A stretch of DNA of 64,000 bases from Alistipes sp. GTDB taxonomy: Bacteria; Bacteroidota; Bacteroidia; Bacteroidales; Rikenellaceae. The position numbers and the translations under genes were made by a program. Where the stretch lies: NCBI GenBank assembly GCA_017504485.1, contig JAFVRC010000040.1, positions 19,821-83,820 of the forward strand, read 5' to 3'. Each line of letters begins with the position of its first letter. Within the stretch, counting starts at the first letter, position 1. The notes beneath the pieces were generated by a model, which saw only the letters and a program-made list of their open reading frames with translations, searched no databases and was not told the origin of the DNA. Positions 26,058 through 35,908 of the stretch are shown one piece after another.

Positions 26058-28232
26058 CTACTTGACAAACAATATCTCGCGATACTTCGGCAGTGTCCAA
26101 ATCTGGTCATCGACAACCTCCTCGAGCTTATCCACCTCATTGCGAATGCGGTCGAAATAAACGGCCACGGTGTCGTGATAGGCTATGGCCTTCTCGCGCA
26201 TAGAGTCGATACGATTGGCACGCTTGCGGCACTCGACCATCTCGTGTGTGAGGGTTTGAATGGTTGCTGTGCGTTCCTGAATCATCTTGATAAGGTCGGT
26301 ATCGGTATGCGACTTGAGGCCTATCTGGTGCATCTTCCACACCTTGTCGAGCAGCACCGATTCATACTTCGAGGCGATAGGCACGATATGGTTCATCGCA
26401 ATGTCGCCCAACACGCGGGCCTCAATCTGCACCTTCTTGACGTATGTCTCCCACTTAATCTCGGCACGCGCCTCGAGTTCCTTGCGGCTATATACACCCT
26501 GCGACTCGAACATCTCGACCGTCGCAGCATCGAGGTAGCGGTCGATATTCAGAGGGGTGCCCGATACGCAGTCGAGGCCTCGGCGTGCAGCCTCCTCGCG
26601 CCACTCTTCGGAGTAGCCATTGCCATCGAAGCGCACGGCGCGGCAGGAGCCTATCAACTCGCGCAGAGTCTCGTATATCGCCTTATCCCTCTTCTCGCCA
26701 CGCTCGATACGCGCATCCACTGCACGGCGAAAGCTGACAAGTTGCTCGGCCACCGCCGTATTGAGTACAATCATCGCATCGGCACAGTTGTCCGATGAGC
26801 CCACGGCGCGGAACTCAAAGCGGTTACCCGTGAAGGCAAAGGGCGAGGTGCGATTGCGGTCGGTATTGTCCAATAGGAGCGACGGAATCTGCGTAAGGCC
26901 ACCCATACGAAAGACATTCTTCGAGTCGAAACGTATATCCTCATCGTCGAGCGATTGCTCAATCTTATCCAGCACCTCCGACACCTGCGTACCGAGGAAG
27001 GTCGAGATGATGGTCGGCGGAGCCTCACCTGCACCCAAGCGGTGCTCATTCGACGCACTCATCACCGAGGCCTTCAACAGACCATTGTGTCGATGCACGG
27101 CGGCGATAACATTTACGAGAAAAGTTATGAATTGCAGATTCTCGAAGGCCGTATATCCCGGGCTCAAGAGATTTACCCCCGTATTGGTCCCGAGCGACCA
27201 GTTGTTGTGCTTGCCCGAGCCATTGATGCCCTTGAAAGGCTTCTCGTGCAACAATACACGGAAGTGATGGCGCGTAGCCACCTTGCCCATGATGGTCATC
27301 AGCAGCTGGTTGTGGTCGTTGGCGAGGTTGGCCTCCTCGTATATCGGTGCCAACTCGTATTGGTTGGGTGCCACCTCGTTGTGGCGTGTCTTGAGAGGTA
27401 TGCCGAGTTTCAGACACTCGTACTCGAGATCCTTCATAAACTCCAACACGCGCTGCGGAATGGCACCAAAGTAGTGGTCGTCGAGTTGCTGGTTCTTCGC
27501 CGCTTCGTGCCCCATCAGTGTACGTCCCGTCTGCACAAGGTCGAGGCGTGCCGACCACAGCGAGTCATCGACCAAGAAGTACTCCTGCTCCCAGCCGAGG
27601 AACACCGTCACGCGCGACACATTGCGGTCGAAGTAGCGGCATACCTCGACAGCTGCATCGCTCACGGCCGTAATAGAGCGCAACAGCGGCGTCTTGTAGT
27701 CGAGGGCCTCGCCCGTGTACGATATGAACACGGTAGGTATGCAGAGTGTCGTATCGACGATAAAGGCGGGCGATGTAGGATCCCACGCCGAGTAGCCACG
27801 CGCCTCGAAGGTATTACGGATACCGCCACTCGGAAACGACGAAGCATCGGGCTCCTGCTGTACAAGCACCTTGCCCGAGAACTCCTCCAACATGCCACCC
27901 TCATGGTCGGGCTCCGAGAAGGAGTCGTGCTTCTCGGCCGTACCACCTGTCAGTGGTTGAAACCAGTGGCAATAGTGGTCGGCACCATGCTCCAATGCCC
28001 ATTGGCGCATACCTGCGGCGATAGCATCGGCCGTTTCGCGCGTGAGCGGGGTCTTGTTCTCGATGGTATCGAGCAGAGCCTCGTAAGTCTGCTTGTTGAG
28101 ATATTTGCGCATCTGGCGACGGCCAAAGACACGCTCACCAAAGTAGTCCGACGGATTGGCACTCGGAGCTTTCACCTCAACGGGGGCGTGCGACAGCGCC
28201 TTTTCGAGCATTCTGAATCGTAGTAACGACAT
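26058..28232 (-). CDS. glnN: Glutamine synthetase type III
   Basis: A protein of 724 residues, the length of GSIII enzymes common in Bacteroidetes and cyanobacteria. It makes glutamine from glutamate, ammonia and ATP. The order of motifs is typical: HYCHWFQPLTGGTAEKHDSF, GGIRNTFEARGYSAWD, GWEQEYFLVDDSL (metal-binding glutamates), LKTRHNEVAPNQYELAPIYE, FKGINGSGKHNNWSLG (ATP and glutamate region) and NRTSPFAFTGNRFEFRAVGS. The C-terminal extension of about 150 residues is helical. It is monocistronic with its own reverse-strand promoter. Confidence 0.97.
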   Translation of the reverse strand: MSLLRFRMLEKALSHAPVEVKAPSANPSDYFGERVFGRRQMRKYLNKQTYEALLDTIENKTPLTRETADAIAAGMRQWALEHGADHYCHWFQPLTGGTAEKHDSFSEPDHEGGMLEEFSGKVLVQQEPDASSFPSGGIRNTFEARGYSAWDPTSPAFIVDTTLCIPTVFISYTGEALDYKTPLLRSITAVSDAAVEVCRYFDRNVSRVTVFLGWEQEYFLVDDSLWSARLDLVQTGRTLMGHEAAKNQQLDDHYFGAIPQRVLEFMKDLEYECLKLGIPLKTRHNEVAPNQYELAPIYEEANLANDHNQLLMTIMGKVATRHHFRVLLHEKPFKGINGSGKHNNWSLGTNTGVNLLSPGYTAFENLQFITFLVNVIAAVHRHNGLLKASVMSASNEHRLGAGEAPPTIISTFLGTQVSEVLDKIEQSLDDEDIRFDSKNVFRMGGLTQIPSLLLDNTDRNRTSPFAFTGNRFEFRAVGSSDNCADAMIVLNTAVAEQLVSFRRAVDARIERGEKRDKAIYETLRELIGSCRAVRFDGNGYSEEWREEAARRGLDCVSGTPLNIDRYLDAATVEMFESQGVYSRKELEARAEIKWETYVKKVQIEARVLGDIAMNHIVPIASKYESVLLDKVWKMHQIGLKSHTDTDLIKMIQERTATIQTLTHEMVECRKRANRIDSMREKAIAYHDTVAVYFDRIRNEVDKLEEVVDDQIWTLPKYREILFVK

Positions 28233-28265
28233 AATTCGATTGTTGCTTTGATTGCTTTACTCTCG

Positions 28266-28273
28266 CAAAGATA
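28266..28273 (-). promoter_or_regulatory. -7 promoter element of glnN
   Basis: The reverse strand reads TATCTTTG, an exact TAnnTTTG, 33 bp before the glnN start codon. Confidence 0.6.
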
Positions 28274-28321
28274 TGCGTTTTTGCCAAAACAACACAATAA
28301 TTCCGCGAAAAACTTTTGCGA

Positions 28322-28393
28322 TTTATTGTTTTTCGATATGCAACCAACGGCGCAGCGCAGCAACACGATTATTGCTTTATCGTTTTTCGATAT
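28322..28393. repeat. 18-bp direct repeat in the glnN/secreted-protein intergenic region
   Basis: Copies at 28322-28339 and 28376-28393 differ at one position (TTTATTG versus TTTATCG, then TTTTTCGATAT in both). They are 54 bp apart, between the divergent promoters. Confidence 0.6.
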
Positions 28394-28426
28394 TTACAAC
28401 AAACAGTACAGCCTTACAATAACAAT

Positions 28427-28457
28427 TTTGCTATTTCGAAAAGATTTAGTAAGTTTG
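28427..28457 (+). promoter_or_regulatory. Promoter (-33 and -7) of the DUF6259-like gene
   Basis: TTTG (28427-28430), 19 bp, TAAGTTTG (28450-28457): an exact consensus, 33 bp before the ATG. Confidence 0.75.
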
Positions 28458-28490
28458 CGAAACGAACAACCAAACAAACTATAATCCTAT

Positions 28491-30605
28491 ATGAGAACTA
28501 TCCGTACACTAATCGCTCTACTTGCATGCCTTGCCATCTGCATTGCGGCCGAGGCAAAGAGCCACACTCTCAAAAACGACAAAGTGCAGGTCACTATCGA
28601 CAAGCATGGCTCGCTCGTCGAACTGCGCAACCTCTTGACAGGCCACAACTACGCCTCGGGCGGCTACCTCTGGCGCATGTATTACGACACACACGACGAG
28701 CAGGAGATTGAGGTCATCGGCGGCGAACAGTCACCCGTCATATCGAGCAACGACGACATCATTATCATCGCCTACGACAAACTCCGCGTGCGCGGCATCA
28801 AGACCGCCATCAGCCTAACACTGCGCGTGACGCTCGACGGCGAAAATGTACGTTTCGCCTCGACCGTGAAGAATGACGTGGAGCACAGCGTGGTACGCGA
28901 GTTGCAATATCCGCTGGTGCGCAACGTAAATCTCCCGGCCGACCACCAACTGATTACGTCGCAGAACAGCGGTCGTCTCTACAGCGATCCAAGGAAAATC
29001 ATTATGGAGAAGTCGAACAAGATTCCGTATCGCACACCGGCACAAATTTTCCGCCAGTACGACTGTCTCTACGGAGCCTCGGCCTCGATGAACTGCTACA
29101 TCTTGGCAGGCGAGAAGCAGGGTCTCTATGTGGGCAGCCACGACGCAACAATTCAGGATACATGGCACGGCCTGCGACTCTATGCCGACAAGGATAAGAA
29201 GTTCACCGAGCTCGAGTTCGGTCTATTCAAGTACCCACAGTGCTTCGTGGGCGAGAAGTGGTCGAACAACAGTAACATTCTCTCGCCTTATGTCGGCTCG
29301 TGGCACAAGGCTGCCGACAAATACGGCAAGTGGGTACGCGCCTCGTGGTGGGATCATCACGACGCTCCGCAGTGGATTCGCGAGATGAAGTCGTGGCAGC
29401 GCGTAATCTTCAAGCACCAATACGGCAACTACCTCTTCAAGTACTCGGACCTCTACGGCCGTATGCAGAAGGCGGGCGAGAGCGTCGATGCGGATGCCGT
29501 CTTTGCCTTCGGTTGGTGGAAAGAGGGCATGGACAGAGGCAACCCCGCCTACACCCCTGATGACACGCAGGGTGGCGACGAGGGGTGGCGCAAGGCTATC
29601 GAGAAGTTCAAAAAGAGCGGGCAGAAGCTGATTATGTACTACAACGGGCAGCTCATCGACACCGAGAGCGAGTTCTACAAGAGTGGCGATGGTAAGCGTA
29701 TAAGTTACAAGAGCCCGTCGAACACGGAGGTCGCCGACCAATACCGCTTCTCGGGCAAGGGAACGTGGCTGGCCGAGTATCAAGCCGTAACCTTCGTTAT
29801 GGCCGACACTCGTCATCAGGTATGGCGCGACAAGCTGGTGGAGATGGCCGACCGCGCACACCGCAACGGTGCAAATGCCGTATTCTACGACCAGCTCGGC
29901 ATTGGCTTCCAGCAGAAACGTCCGTGGGACACCTCGCGAGAGTTCTCTGTGCCCAATAACCGCCTTATCTACGACAAGGGCCAGACATTGAAATATCTGC
30001 GCACATACCTCGAAAATAAGTACGAGTCCGACTTCGGCTTCGGAACGGAGCAGTTGAACGACTACACCTCGCAGTGGGTTGATTTCGTGCATATCACGGG
30101 TATCAAACACGGCAAGGAGAACTTCTCAGAACTCTTCCGCTACACCTTCCCGGAGGTTATCTTCACGGATAGAAACATACGCGACGACACCAACATCGAG
30201 CCTCGCGTGAATATGACTCTGCTCAAGGGCCTGCTCAACGACATCGAGATTTACCGCTGCCGCAGCCTTATCGACGAGACACCTCACTATCAGGCATATT
30301 TGGCAAAGGTTAATGCCATTCGCAACCGCTACAACGACTGTCTGATGCTCGGCACTTTCCGCGACATCTTCGGCTTCGATAGTTCGAACAAGCAGGTGCA
30401 GGCCAAGGCTTTCGTCGGCAAGCGCCGTATGGCCATCGTAGCGACAAACGAGTTCAGCAAGGAGCTGCTCACCTCGACAATAAAGGTGCCGGGCTACCGC
30501 TACGTCGAGAGCTCAACACTCGGCAATGCGAAGGTCGCCGAGAACGGCACATACGTCACCCTCGGTCAGCACGATTTGGCAGTGCTCGTCTTCGAAAAGG
30601 AGTAA
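28491..30605 (+). CDS. Secreted glycoside hydrolase-like protein (DUF6259 type)
   Basis: A protein of 704 residues with a signal peptide (LIALLACLAICIAAEA, then KSHTL). An N-terminal beta-sandwich region (about 25-290: LKNDKVQVTIDKHGSLVELRN, as in carbohydrate-active enzymes that pack against a barrel) is followed by a barrel-like region (about 300-600) with FAFGWWKEGMDRGNP, KLIMYYNGQLIDT, NGANAVFYDQLGIG and VFYDQLG-type strands with acidic ends. A small C-terminal beta domain follows. I recognise it as similar to Bacteroidetes DUF6259 proteins related to retaining alpha-glycosidase clans. The catalytic residues cannot be named safely. It is monocistronic, with a strong promoter and terminator. 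Confidence 0.7.
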   Translation: MRTIRTLIALLACLAICIAAEAKSHTLKNDKVQVTIDKHGSLVELRNLLTGHNYASGGYLWRMYYDTHDEQEIEVIGGEQSPVISSNDDIIIIAYDKLRVRGIKTAISLTLRVTLDGENVRFASTVKNDVEHSVVRELQYPLVRNVNLPADHQLITSQNSGRLYSDPRKIIMEKSNKIPYRTPAQIFRQYDCLYGASASMNCYILAGEKQGLYVGSHDATIQDTWHGLRLYADKDKKFTELEFGLFKYPQCFVGEKWSNNSNILSPYVGSWHKAADKYGKWVRASWWDHHDAPQWIREMKSWQRVIFKHQYGNYLFKYSDLYGRMQKAGESVDADAVFAFGWWKEGMDRGNPAYTPDDTQGGDEGWRKAIEKFKKSGQKLIMYYNGQLIDTESEFYKSGDGKRISYKSPSNTEVADQYRFSGKGTWLAEYQAVTFVMADTRHQVWRDKLVEMADRAHRNGANAVFYDQLGIGFQQKRPWDTSREFSVPNNRLIYDKGQTLKYLRTYLENKYESDFGFGTEQLNDYTSQWVDFVHITGIKHGKENFSELFRYTFPEVIFTDRNIRDDTNIEPRVNMTLLKGLLNDIEIYRCRSLIDETPHYQAYLAKVNAIRNRYNDCLMLGTFRDIFGFDSSNKQVQAKAFVGKRRMAIVATNEFSKELLTSTIKVPGYRYVESSTLGNAKVAENGTYVTLGQHDLAVLVFEKE

Positions 30606-30626
30606 TTTCGTTTAACGATAACAAGC

Positions 30627-30664
30627 GTGAAGCGGCCTAAAAACAAGGGCCGCTTCACTTTTTT
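30627..30664 (+). terminator. Rho-independent terminator
   Basis: An 11-bp perfect GC-rich stem (30627-30637 with 30648-30658) followed by six T. Confidence 0.93.
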
Positions 30665-30770
30665 GGCTCAATTTGGATACAATATGAAAAATTATTGTTA
30701 CCTTTACGCGATGTTTATAGGCTTTGAACTAAAAATAGTATATTTTTACCCTAAACTAAATTAAAAAACT

Positions 30771-32606
30771 ATGGCAACAAACAATCGTGAAAAGTTATTC
30801 GCCGAATTCCCACCGGTTTCGACCGAGGCGTGGGAGGCTGCGATAACTGCCGACCTCAAAGGTGCCGACTATGAGCGCAAGTTGGTATGGCGTACCACGG
30901 AGGGCTTCAACCTTCGTCCATACTACCGCGCCGAGAACCTTGAGGGTCTTGAAACTCTGGGCGCTCAAGCCGGTGAGTTCCCTTATTTGCGCGGAGTAAG
31001 CACCGACAACGCTTGGCTTACTCACCAGACTATCAAAGTCGCTTGCCCGAAGGAGGCCAACGCTACGGCCCTCGCAATGCTCGAGGCAGGCGTTGATTCG
31101 CTCGGCTTCTGCTTCTGCGAGGCCGAGGTAGAGCCTACCGCAGAGAGCATCGATACGCTTCTAGCAGGCATTGTTCTCTCGGCAGTAGATGTAACCGTTT
31201 GCGGCAAGTACGCCGCAAAGGCCGGTGAGCTTATCCTCGCCAAGGCCGAGAAGGAGGGCGTGGCAAAGGCCGACCTCCGTCTCAACATCGCCCTCGACCC
31301 GCTCGTTAAGGGCATGACTGTCAAGGGTGCTTGCTGCGACTGCGAGGCTCTCGTGAAGCTCGTCAAGGAGACACAGGAATACAAGAAGGTTCGCGTAATC
31401 ACCGTTTCGGGCCACTACTTCTCGGATGCCGGTTCGACTATCGTTGAGGAGTTGGCATTCTCGCTCGCCGCGGCTCACGACTACCTCGTATGGCTCATGG
31501 AGGAGGGTTGCACGATTGACGAGGTTGCTCGCAAAGTACGCTTCTCGTTTGCCGTAACGTCGAACTACTTTATGGAGATGGCAAAGTTCCGCGCTGCACG
31601 TCTTTTGTGGGCCAACATCGTTAAGAAGTATGAGCCTGCGTGCGACTGCTCGTGCAAGCTCTACGCTCACGCCCGCACGTCGGCTTGGAACCAGACGGCC
31701 TACGATCCTTATGTAAATATGTTGCGTGGCACGACCGAGGCTATGTCGGCCGCTATCGCAGGCGTTCACTCGTTGGAGGTTCTTCCATTCGACCACTCAT
31801 ATGCAGAGCCTTCGGAGTTCTCGTACCGCATCGCGCGTAACGAGTCGCTCCTCTTGAAGCACGAGTCGCACTTCGACCAGGTTATCGACCCGGCCGGTGG
31901 TTCATACTATATCGAGAACCTGACCAACTGCATCGCCAACGAGGCGTGGAAGCTCTTCCTCGAGGTTGAGGAGAAGGGCGGCTACGAGGAGGCCCTCAAA
32001 GCGGGCTTCATCGTTGAGCGCGTAAAGGCTTCGGCTGCCGCAAAGGACAAGGCCGTAGCTACTCGTCGCCAGATTCTGCTCGGTGCCAACCAGTACCCTA
32101 ACTTCACGGAGGTTGCCGACGTTGCCGTTTCGACCGAGGCCGTAACCCGCGCCGAGGGCGAGAACGTAATCACCCCATATCGTGGTGCTATGGCATTCGA
32201 GTCGATGCGTCTTGGTGTTGATCGCAGCGGCAAGGAGCCAAAGGCGTTTATGCTCACCTGCGGCAGCCTCGCTTGGGCTCGCGCTCGTGCGCAGTTCTCG
32301 TGCAACTTCTTCGCTTGCGCCGGCATCCGCGTAATCGACAACAACTTCTTCAAGACTGTTGAGGAGGGTGTCGAGGCGGCACTCGCATCGAAGGCCGAGA
32401 TTGTAGTTGTTTGCGCCTCGGACGACGACTACGCAGAGGTAGCTCCAAAGGTTCAGGAGATGCTCGGCGGCAAGGCTATCCTTGTTGTTGCCGGTGCTCC
32501 TGCTTGTGCCGAGGAGTTGCAGTCGAAGGGTATTAACAACTTTATCAACGTCAAGAGTAATGTCCTCGAAACTTTGAAGGGCTACTTGGCACAGATGGGT
32601 TTCTAA
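30771..32606 (+). CDS. mutA: Methylmalonyl-CoA mutase small subunit
   Basis: A protein of 611 residues, the non-catalytic partner of the B12-dependent mutase interconverting methylmalonyl-CoA and succinyl-CoA on the way to propionate. It opens FAEFPPVSTEAWEAAITADL, has a mutase barrel containing HARTSAWNQTAYDPYVNMLR, and PAGGSYYIENLT. Its C-terminal B12-type domain is degenerate: the DxHxxG cobalamin-ligand motif of the large subunit is absent, as is normal for MutA. It is followed after 18 bp by mutB. A -7-like TATATTTT (30739-30746) precedes it, but no exact promoter is seen. Confidence 0.96.
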   Translation: MATNNREKLFAEFPPVSTEAWEAAITADLKGADYERKLVWRTTEGFNLRPYYRAENLEGLETLGAQAGEFPYLRGVSTDNAWLTHQTIKVACPKEANATALAMLEAGVDSLGFCFCEAEVEPTAESIDTLLAGIVLSAVDVTVCGKYAAKAGELILAKAEKEGVAKADLRLNIALDPLVKGMTVKGACCDCEALVKLVKETQEYKKVRVITVSGHYFSDAGSTIVEELAFSLAAAHDYLVWLMEEGCTIDEVARKVRFSFAVTSNYFMEMAKFRAARLLWANIVKKYEPACDCSCKLYAHARTSAWNQTAYDPYVNMLRGTTEAMSAAIAGVHSLEVLPFDHSYAEPSEFSYRIARNESLLLKHESHFDQVIDPAGGSYYIENLTNCIANEAWKLFLEVEEKGGYEEALKAGFIVERVKASAAAKDKAVATRRQILLGANQYPNFTEVADVAVSTEAVTRAEGENVITPYRGAMAFESMRLGVDRSGKEPKAFMLTCGSLAWARARAQFSCNFFACAGIRVIDNNFFKTVEEGVEAALASKAEIVVVCASDDDYAEVAPKVQEMLGGKAILVVAGAPACAEELQSKGINNFINVKSNVLETLKGYLAQMGF

Positions 32607-32624
32607 ACGAAGGAGGAACACGAA

Positions 32625-34745
32625 ATGAGAGCAAAATTTGCAGAATTGAAATATGCGGGCGGCGCAGCTGCTTGCAACGCCGAGGCCAAGGAGCCTTGGC
32701 TCACTGCCGAGCAGATACCCGTAAAGGATAACTACACGGCGGCAGATTTGGAGGGCATGGAGCACCTGAACTATGCAGCAGGTCTCGCACCATTCCTTCG
32801 CGGTCCATACTCGACGATGTACGTTATGCGTCCTTGGACTATCCGTCAGTACGCAGGTTTCTCGACGGCCGAGGAGTCTAACGCCTTCTATCGTCGCAAC
32901 CTCGCAGCCGGTCAGAAGGGTCTCTCAGTGGCCTTCGACCTCGCTACACACCGCGGCTACGACGCCGACCACCCTCGCGTAGTAGGCGACGTAGGTAAGG
33001 CTGGTGTGTCGATCTGCTCGGTTGAGGATATGAAGGTGCTGTTCAACGGCATTCCGCTCGACAAGATGTCGGTGTCGATGACCATGAACGGCGCAGTACT
33101 TCCTGTCTTGGCGTTCTACATCGTTACGGGCTTGGAGCAGGGCTGCACGCTCGACCAACTCGCCGGCACTATTCAGAACGACATCTTGAAGGAGTTCATG
33201 GTGCGTAACACCTATATCTATCCTCCGAAGTTCTCGATGAAGATTATTGCCGACATCTTCGAATACACGTCGAAGAATATGCCGAAGTTCAACTCAATCT
33301 CCATCTCGGGTTACCACATGCAAGAGGCAGGTGCTACGGCCGATATCGAGTTGGCTTACACGTTGGCTGACGGTCTGGAGTACCTCCGTGCAGGTATCAA
33401 CGCAGGTATGTCGATTGACGCCTTCGCTCCGCGCTTGTCGTTCTTCTGGGCTATCGGTATGAATCACTTTATGGAGATTGCCAAGATGCGTGCAGCGCGT
33501 ATGCTGTGGGCAAAGATTGTTAAGCAGTTCGACCCGAAGAATCCGAAGTCGCTCGCGCTGCGTACACACTCGCAGACGTCGGGTTGGTCGCTCACCGAGC
33601 AGGATCCATTCAACAACGTAGGCCGTACGGCTATCGAGGCCATGGGTGCAGCGCTCGGTCACACGCAGTCGCTCCACACCAACGCCCTCGACGAGGCTAT
33701 CGCTCTGCCTACCGATTTCTCGGCGCGTATTGCTCGTAACACCCAGATTTACATCCAGGAGGAGACCAACGTATGCCGCACCGTGGATCCATGGGCAGGT
33801 TCGTACTACGTCGAGAGCCTCACCAACGAGATTGCGCACAAGGCGTGGGCACTCATCGAGGAGGTTGAGAAGCTCGGCGGTATGGCCAAGGCTATCGAGA
33901 CCGGTATCCCGAAGATGCGTATCGAGGAGGCCGCTGCTCGCACGCAGGCCCGCATCGACTCGGGTGAGCAGAAGATTATCGGTCTGAACGAGTACCGCCT
34001 TGCCAAAGAGGCTCCAATCGATATCCTCGCAGTGGACAACACCGCAGTTCGCGAGAGTCAGATCAAGCGCCTCAACGAGTTGAAGGCCAACCGCGACCAG
34101 GCTGCCGTAGATAAGGCTCTGGCCGCTATCACCGAGTGCGTAAAGACGGGCAAGGGCAACCTGCTCGAGCTGGCTGTTGAGGCTGCAAAGGTACGTGCTA
34201 CGCTCGGCGAAATCTCGTATGCTTGCGAGGTGGAGGTAGGTCGCTACTCGGCTGTTATTCGTTCAATTTCGGGAGTTTACAGTTCAGCTATGAAGAGAGA
34301 TGACAATTTCGAGAAGGCAAAGCAGATGTGCGCCGACTTCGCGAAGAAGGAGGGCCGTCAGCCTCGTATTATGATTGCGAAGCTTGGTCAGGACGGTCAC
34401 GACCGTGGTGCCAAGGTTGTCGCTACCGGTTATGCCGACATCGGCTTCGACGTGGACATGGGCCCTCTGTTCCAGACCCCTGCCGAGGCTGCAAAGCAGG
34501 CCGTAGAGAACGACGTACACGTTGTAGGTGTATCGTCGCTCGCCGCAGGTCACCTCACGCTCGTTCCACAGATTATCGAAGAGCTCGGTAAGCTCGGCCG
34601 TGAGGATATCGTTGTGGTTGTGGGTGGCGTTATCCCTGCACAGGACTACGACCAACTCTACCGCGATGGTGCTGCTGCCATCTTCGGCCCTGGCACGAAG
34701 ATTCCTGATGCAGCAATCAAGATTCTCGAGATCCTCAACGACTAA
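32625..34745 (+). CDS. mutB: Methylmalonyl-CoA mutase large subunit
   Basis: The catalytic subunit, 706 residues. Seen are [20 protein letters not shown] (CoA and substrate tunnel), [39 protein letters not shown], and a functional C-terminal B12 domain with [17 protein letters not shown], where His of DGHDRG is the lower cobalt ligand, then GVSSLAAGH and [12 protein letters not shown]. In Bacteroidetes the enzyme runs in the succinate-to-propionate direction. No meaB chaperone or epimerase gene is adjacent. Confidence 0.98.
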   Translation: MRAKFAELKYAGGAAACNAEAKEPWLTAEQIPVKDNYTAADLEGMEHLNYAAGLAPFLRGPYSTMYVMRPWTIRQYAGFSTAEESNAFYRRNLAAGQKGLSVAFDLATHRGYDADHPRVVGDVGKAGVSICSVEDMKVLFNGIPLDKMSVSMTMNGAVLPVLAFYIVTGLEQGCTLDQLAGTIQNDILKEFMVRNTYIYPPKFSMKIIADIFEYTSKNMPKFNSISISGYHMQEAGATADIELAYTLADGLEYLRAGINAGMSIDAFAPRLSFFWAIGMNHFMEIAKMRAARMLWAKIVKQFDPKNPKSLALRTHSQTSGWSLTEQDPFNNVGRTAIEAMGAALGHTQSLHTNALDEAIALPTDFSARIARNTQIYIQEETNVCRTVDPWAGSYYVESLTNEIAHKAWALIEEVEKLGGMAKAIETGIPKMRIEEAAARTQARIDSGEQKIIGLNEYRLAKEAPIDILAVDNTAVRESQIKRLNELKANRDQAAVDKALAAITECVKTGKGNLLELAVEAAKVRATLGEISYACEVEVGRYSAVIRSISGVYSSAMKRDDNFEKAKQMCADFAKKEGRQPRIMIAKLGQDGHDRGAKVVATGYADIGFDVDMGPLFQTPAEAAKQAVENDVHVVGVSSLAAGHLTLVPQIIEELGKLGREDIVVVVGGVIPAQDYDQLYRDGAAAIFGPGTKIPDAAIKILEILND

Positions 34746-34766
34746 TCGTTTGACGGATATATGACG

Positions 34767-34803
34767 GAAGGTCGTGCCTTGTCGGGTGCGACCTTCTTCT
34801 TTT
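34767..34803 (+). terminator. Terminator of mutAB
   Basis: GAAGGTCG (34767-34774) pairs with CGACCTTC (34789-34796), followed by a T-rich tract. Confidence 0.85.
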
Positions 34804-34856
34804 ATGGGCAGCGAGGTATAAAAATCGGGGCAAAGCGTATTTTTTTCTCATTTTTT

Positions 34857-34887
34857 TTTGAAAAAGCGAAAATTTGTTCTACTTTTG
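34857..34887 (+). promoter_or_regulatory. tRNA-Gln promoter (-33 and -7)
   Basis: TTTG (34857-34860), 19 bp, TACTTTTG (34880-34887), 17 bp before the tRNA. Confidence 0.8.
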
Positions 34888-34904
34888 CACTCGCAAAGCA
34901 ACGA

Positions 34905-34975
34905 TGGGCTATGGTGTAATGGTAACACTACAGATTCTGGTCCTGTCATTCCAGGTTCGAATCCTGGTAGCCCAA
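34905..34975 (+). tRNA. tRNA-Gln (CTG)
   Basis: A 71-nt cloverleaf with acceptor TGGGCTA/TAGCCCA (weak U1-A72 pair typical of Gln), D stem GTGT/ACAC, anticodon loop TTCTGGT (anticodon CTG) and T arm CCAGG/CCTGG. The lowest anticodon-stem pair is an A-C mismatch. Confidence 0.94.
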
Positions 34976-34991
34976 CAACACAGGCAACGCA

Positions 34992-35026
34992 AGGAGATGT
35001 CGAGAGAACTCGACATCTCCTGTTTT
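34992..35026 (+). terminator. Terminator after tRNA-Gln
   Basis: A 13-bp perfect stem (34992-35004 with 35009-35021) with an AGAA tetraloop, followed by GTTTT. The remaining 35027-35194 holds nothing I can name. Confidence 0.9.
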
Positions 35027-35194
35027 ATACACCTGCGGCACACAAAAATCGCTACACTTCATTCAAGGCCTAGGCATGCTTGCTCGCAGGCCAAATATAC
35101 GGGCTCTCGGTAGTGAGCGGTGCGCTCCAAGACTTGAAAGAGTTGAGGTGCTCGTAATTAAATGTGATTCGCGAGATATTCGACGCAGAGGAGA

Positions 35195-35836
35195 TTACTC
35201 CACAAAACGAATTTTCGACAGATCGCGCTGCTTGGCTTCGGGAGCCTCATCGGCATAACCCACCGCAAGGGCATAGCGCAGGCGATAGCCCTCCGAAAAG
35301 CCGAGTGAGGCGAGCTTCTCCTTGCCCTTCGGGTGGTGTTCGTTAAGCACCATAAGCGGCATACCGAGGCAGCAGGTGCCGAGGCCGAGTTCGTAGGCTG
35401 CAAGCATCATATTCTCGCCGAGCAGGCCGGCATTCAAGTCACTATAAGCATCCCCCTTAGCCGCCACAAAGATTACGGCAGGGGCATTGCGGAACATATT
35501 TTTGAAGTCGGGCGTAAGCATCTTATCGCCCGTAGGCGTTCCTTGGATTTGCTCGACAAAGATAGCCGTACACTCGTCAATCCACGCCTTCGAATCGACG
35601 ATACGCAACTCCCAATCCTGCGAATTCATAGCACTTGGAGCCGCCACGCCGCACTCGGCAATCTTCTGCAACTTCTCGCGCTCGACACTCTTGTCGCTGT
35701 ACTTACGGATACTGCGACGCGCCTCGATAGCCTCGATTACGCCACCCTTCGCTTCACTCTTACGGCTCTGCTGCACGAAAAGCACCACACCAAGAGCCGC
35801 CACACACAACACGACGATTAGAATCATTCGTTTCAT
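35195..35836 (-). CDS. Membrane-anchored nitroreductase-family protein
   Basis: A protein of 213 residues. The N-terminal hydrophobic stretch (IVVLCVAALGVVLFV) is an uncleaved anchor or signal, which is unusual for this normally cytoplasmic FMN family. The nitroreductase domain follows: AIEARRSIRKYSDKSV (phosphate-binding Arg-Arg-Ser), APSAMNSQDWEL, NAGLLGENMMLAAYELGLGT and the C-terminal YALAVGYADEAPEAKQR. The substrate is unknown. It lies 72 bp downstream of the 3' end of the Hdr-like operon but has its own -7 element. Confidence 0.9.
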   Translation of the reverse strand: MKRMILIVVLCVAALGVVLFVQQSRKSEAKGGVIEAIEARRSIRKYSDKSVEREKLQKIAECGVAAPSAMNSQDWELRIVDSKAWIDECTAIFVEQIQGTPTGDKMLTPDFKNMFRNAPAVIFVAAKGDAYSDLNAGLLGENMMLAAYELGLGTCCLGMPLMVLNEHHPKGKEKLASLGFSEGYRLRYALAVGYADEAPEAKQRDLSKIRFVE

Positions 35837-35864
35837 AGCTTCACATTTTTATTGGTTTACACCT

Positions 35865-35872
35865 CAAAGATA
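35865..35872 (-). promoter_or_regulatory. -7 promoter element of the nitroreductase gene
   Basis: The reverse strand reads TATCTTTG, 28 bp before the start codon. Confidence 0.6.
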
Positions 35873-35908
35873 CAATAATTTTCCGATTTTCAAAGGAGCC
35901 GGCAGCGA

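Noticed and set aside
26955-28223. A forward open frame of about 422 codons opposite glnN
   Set aside because: Antisense shadow of glutamine synthetase III. The composition is low-information and no domain is seen.
30665-30770. Possible cobalamin riboswitch before mutA
   Set aside because: The gap is only about 165 bp including a terminator, and no B12-box-like conserved sequence is present.
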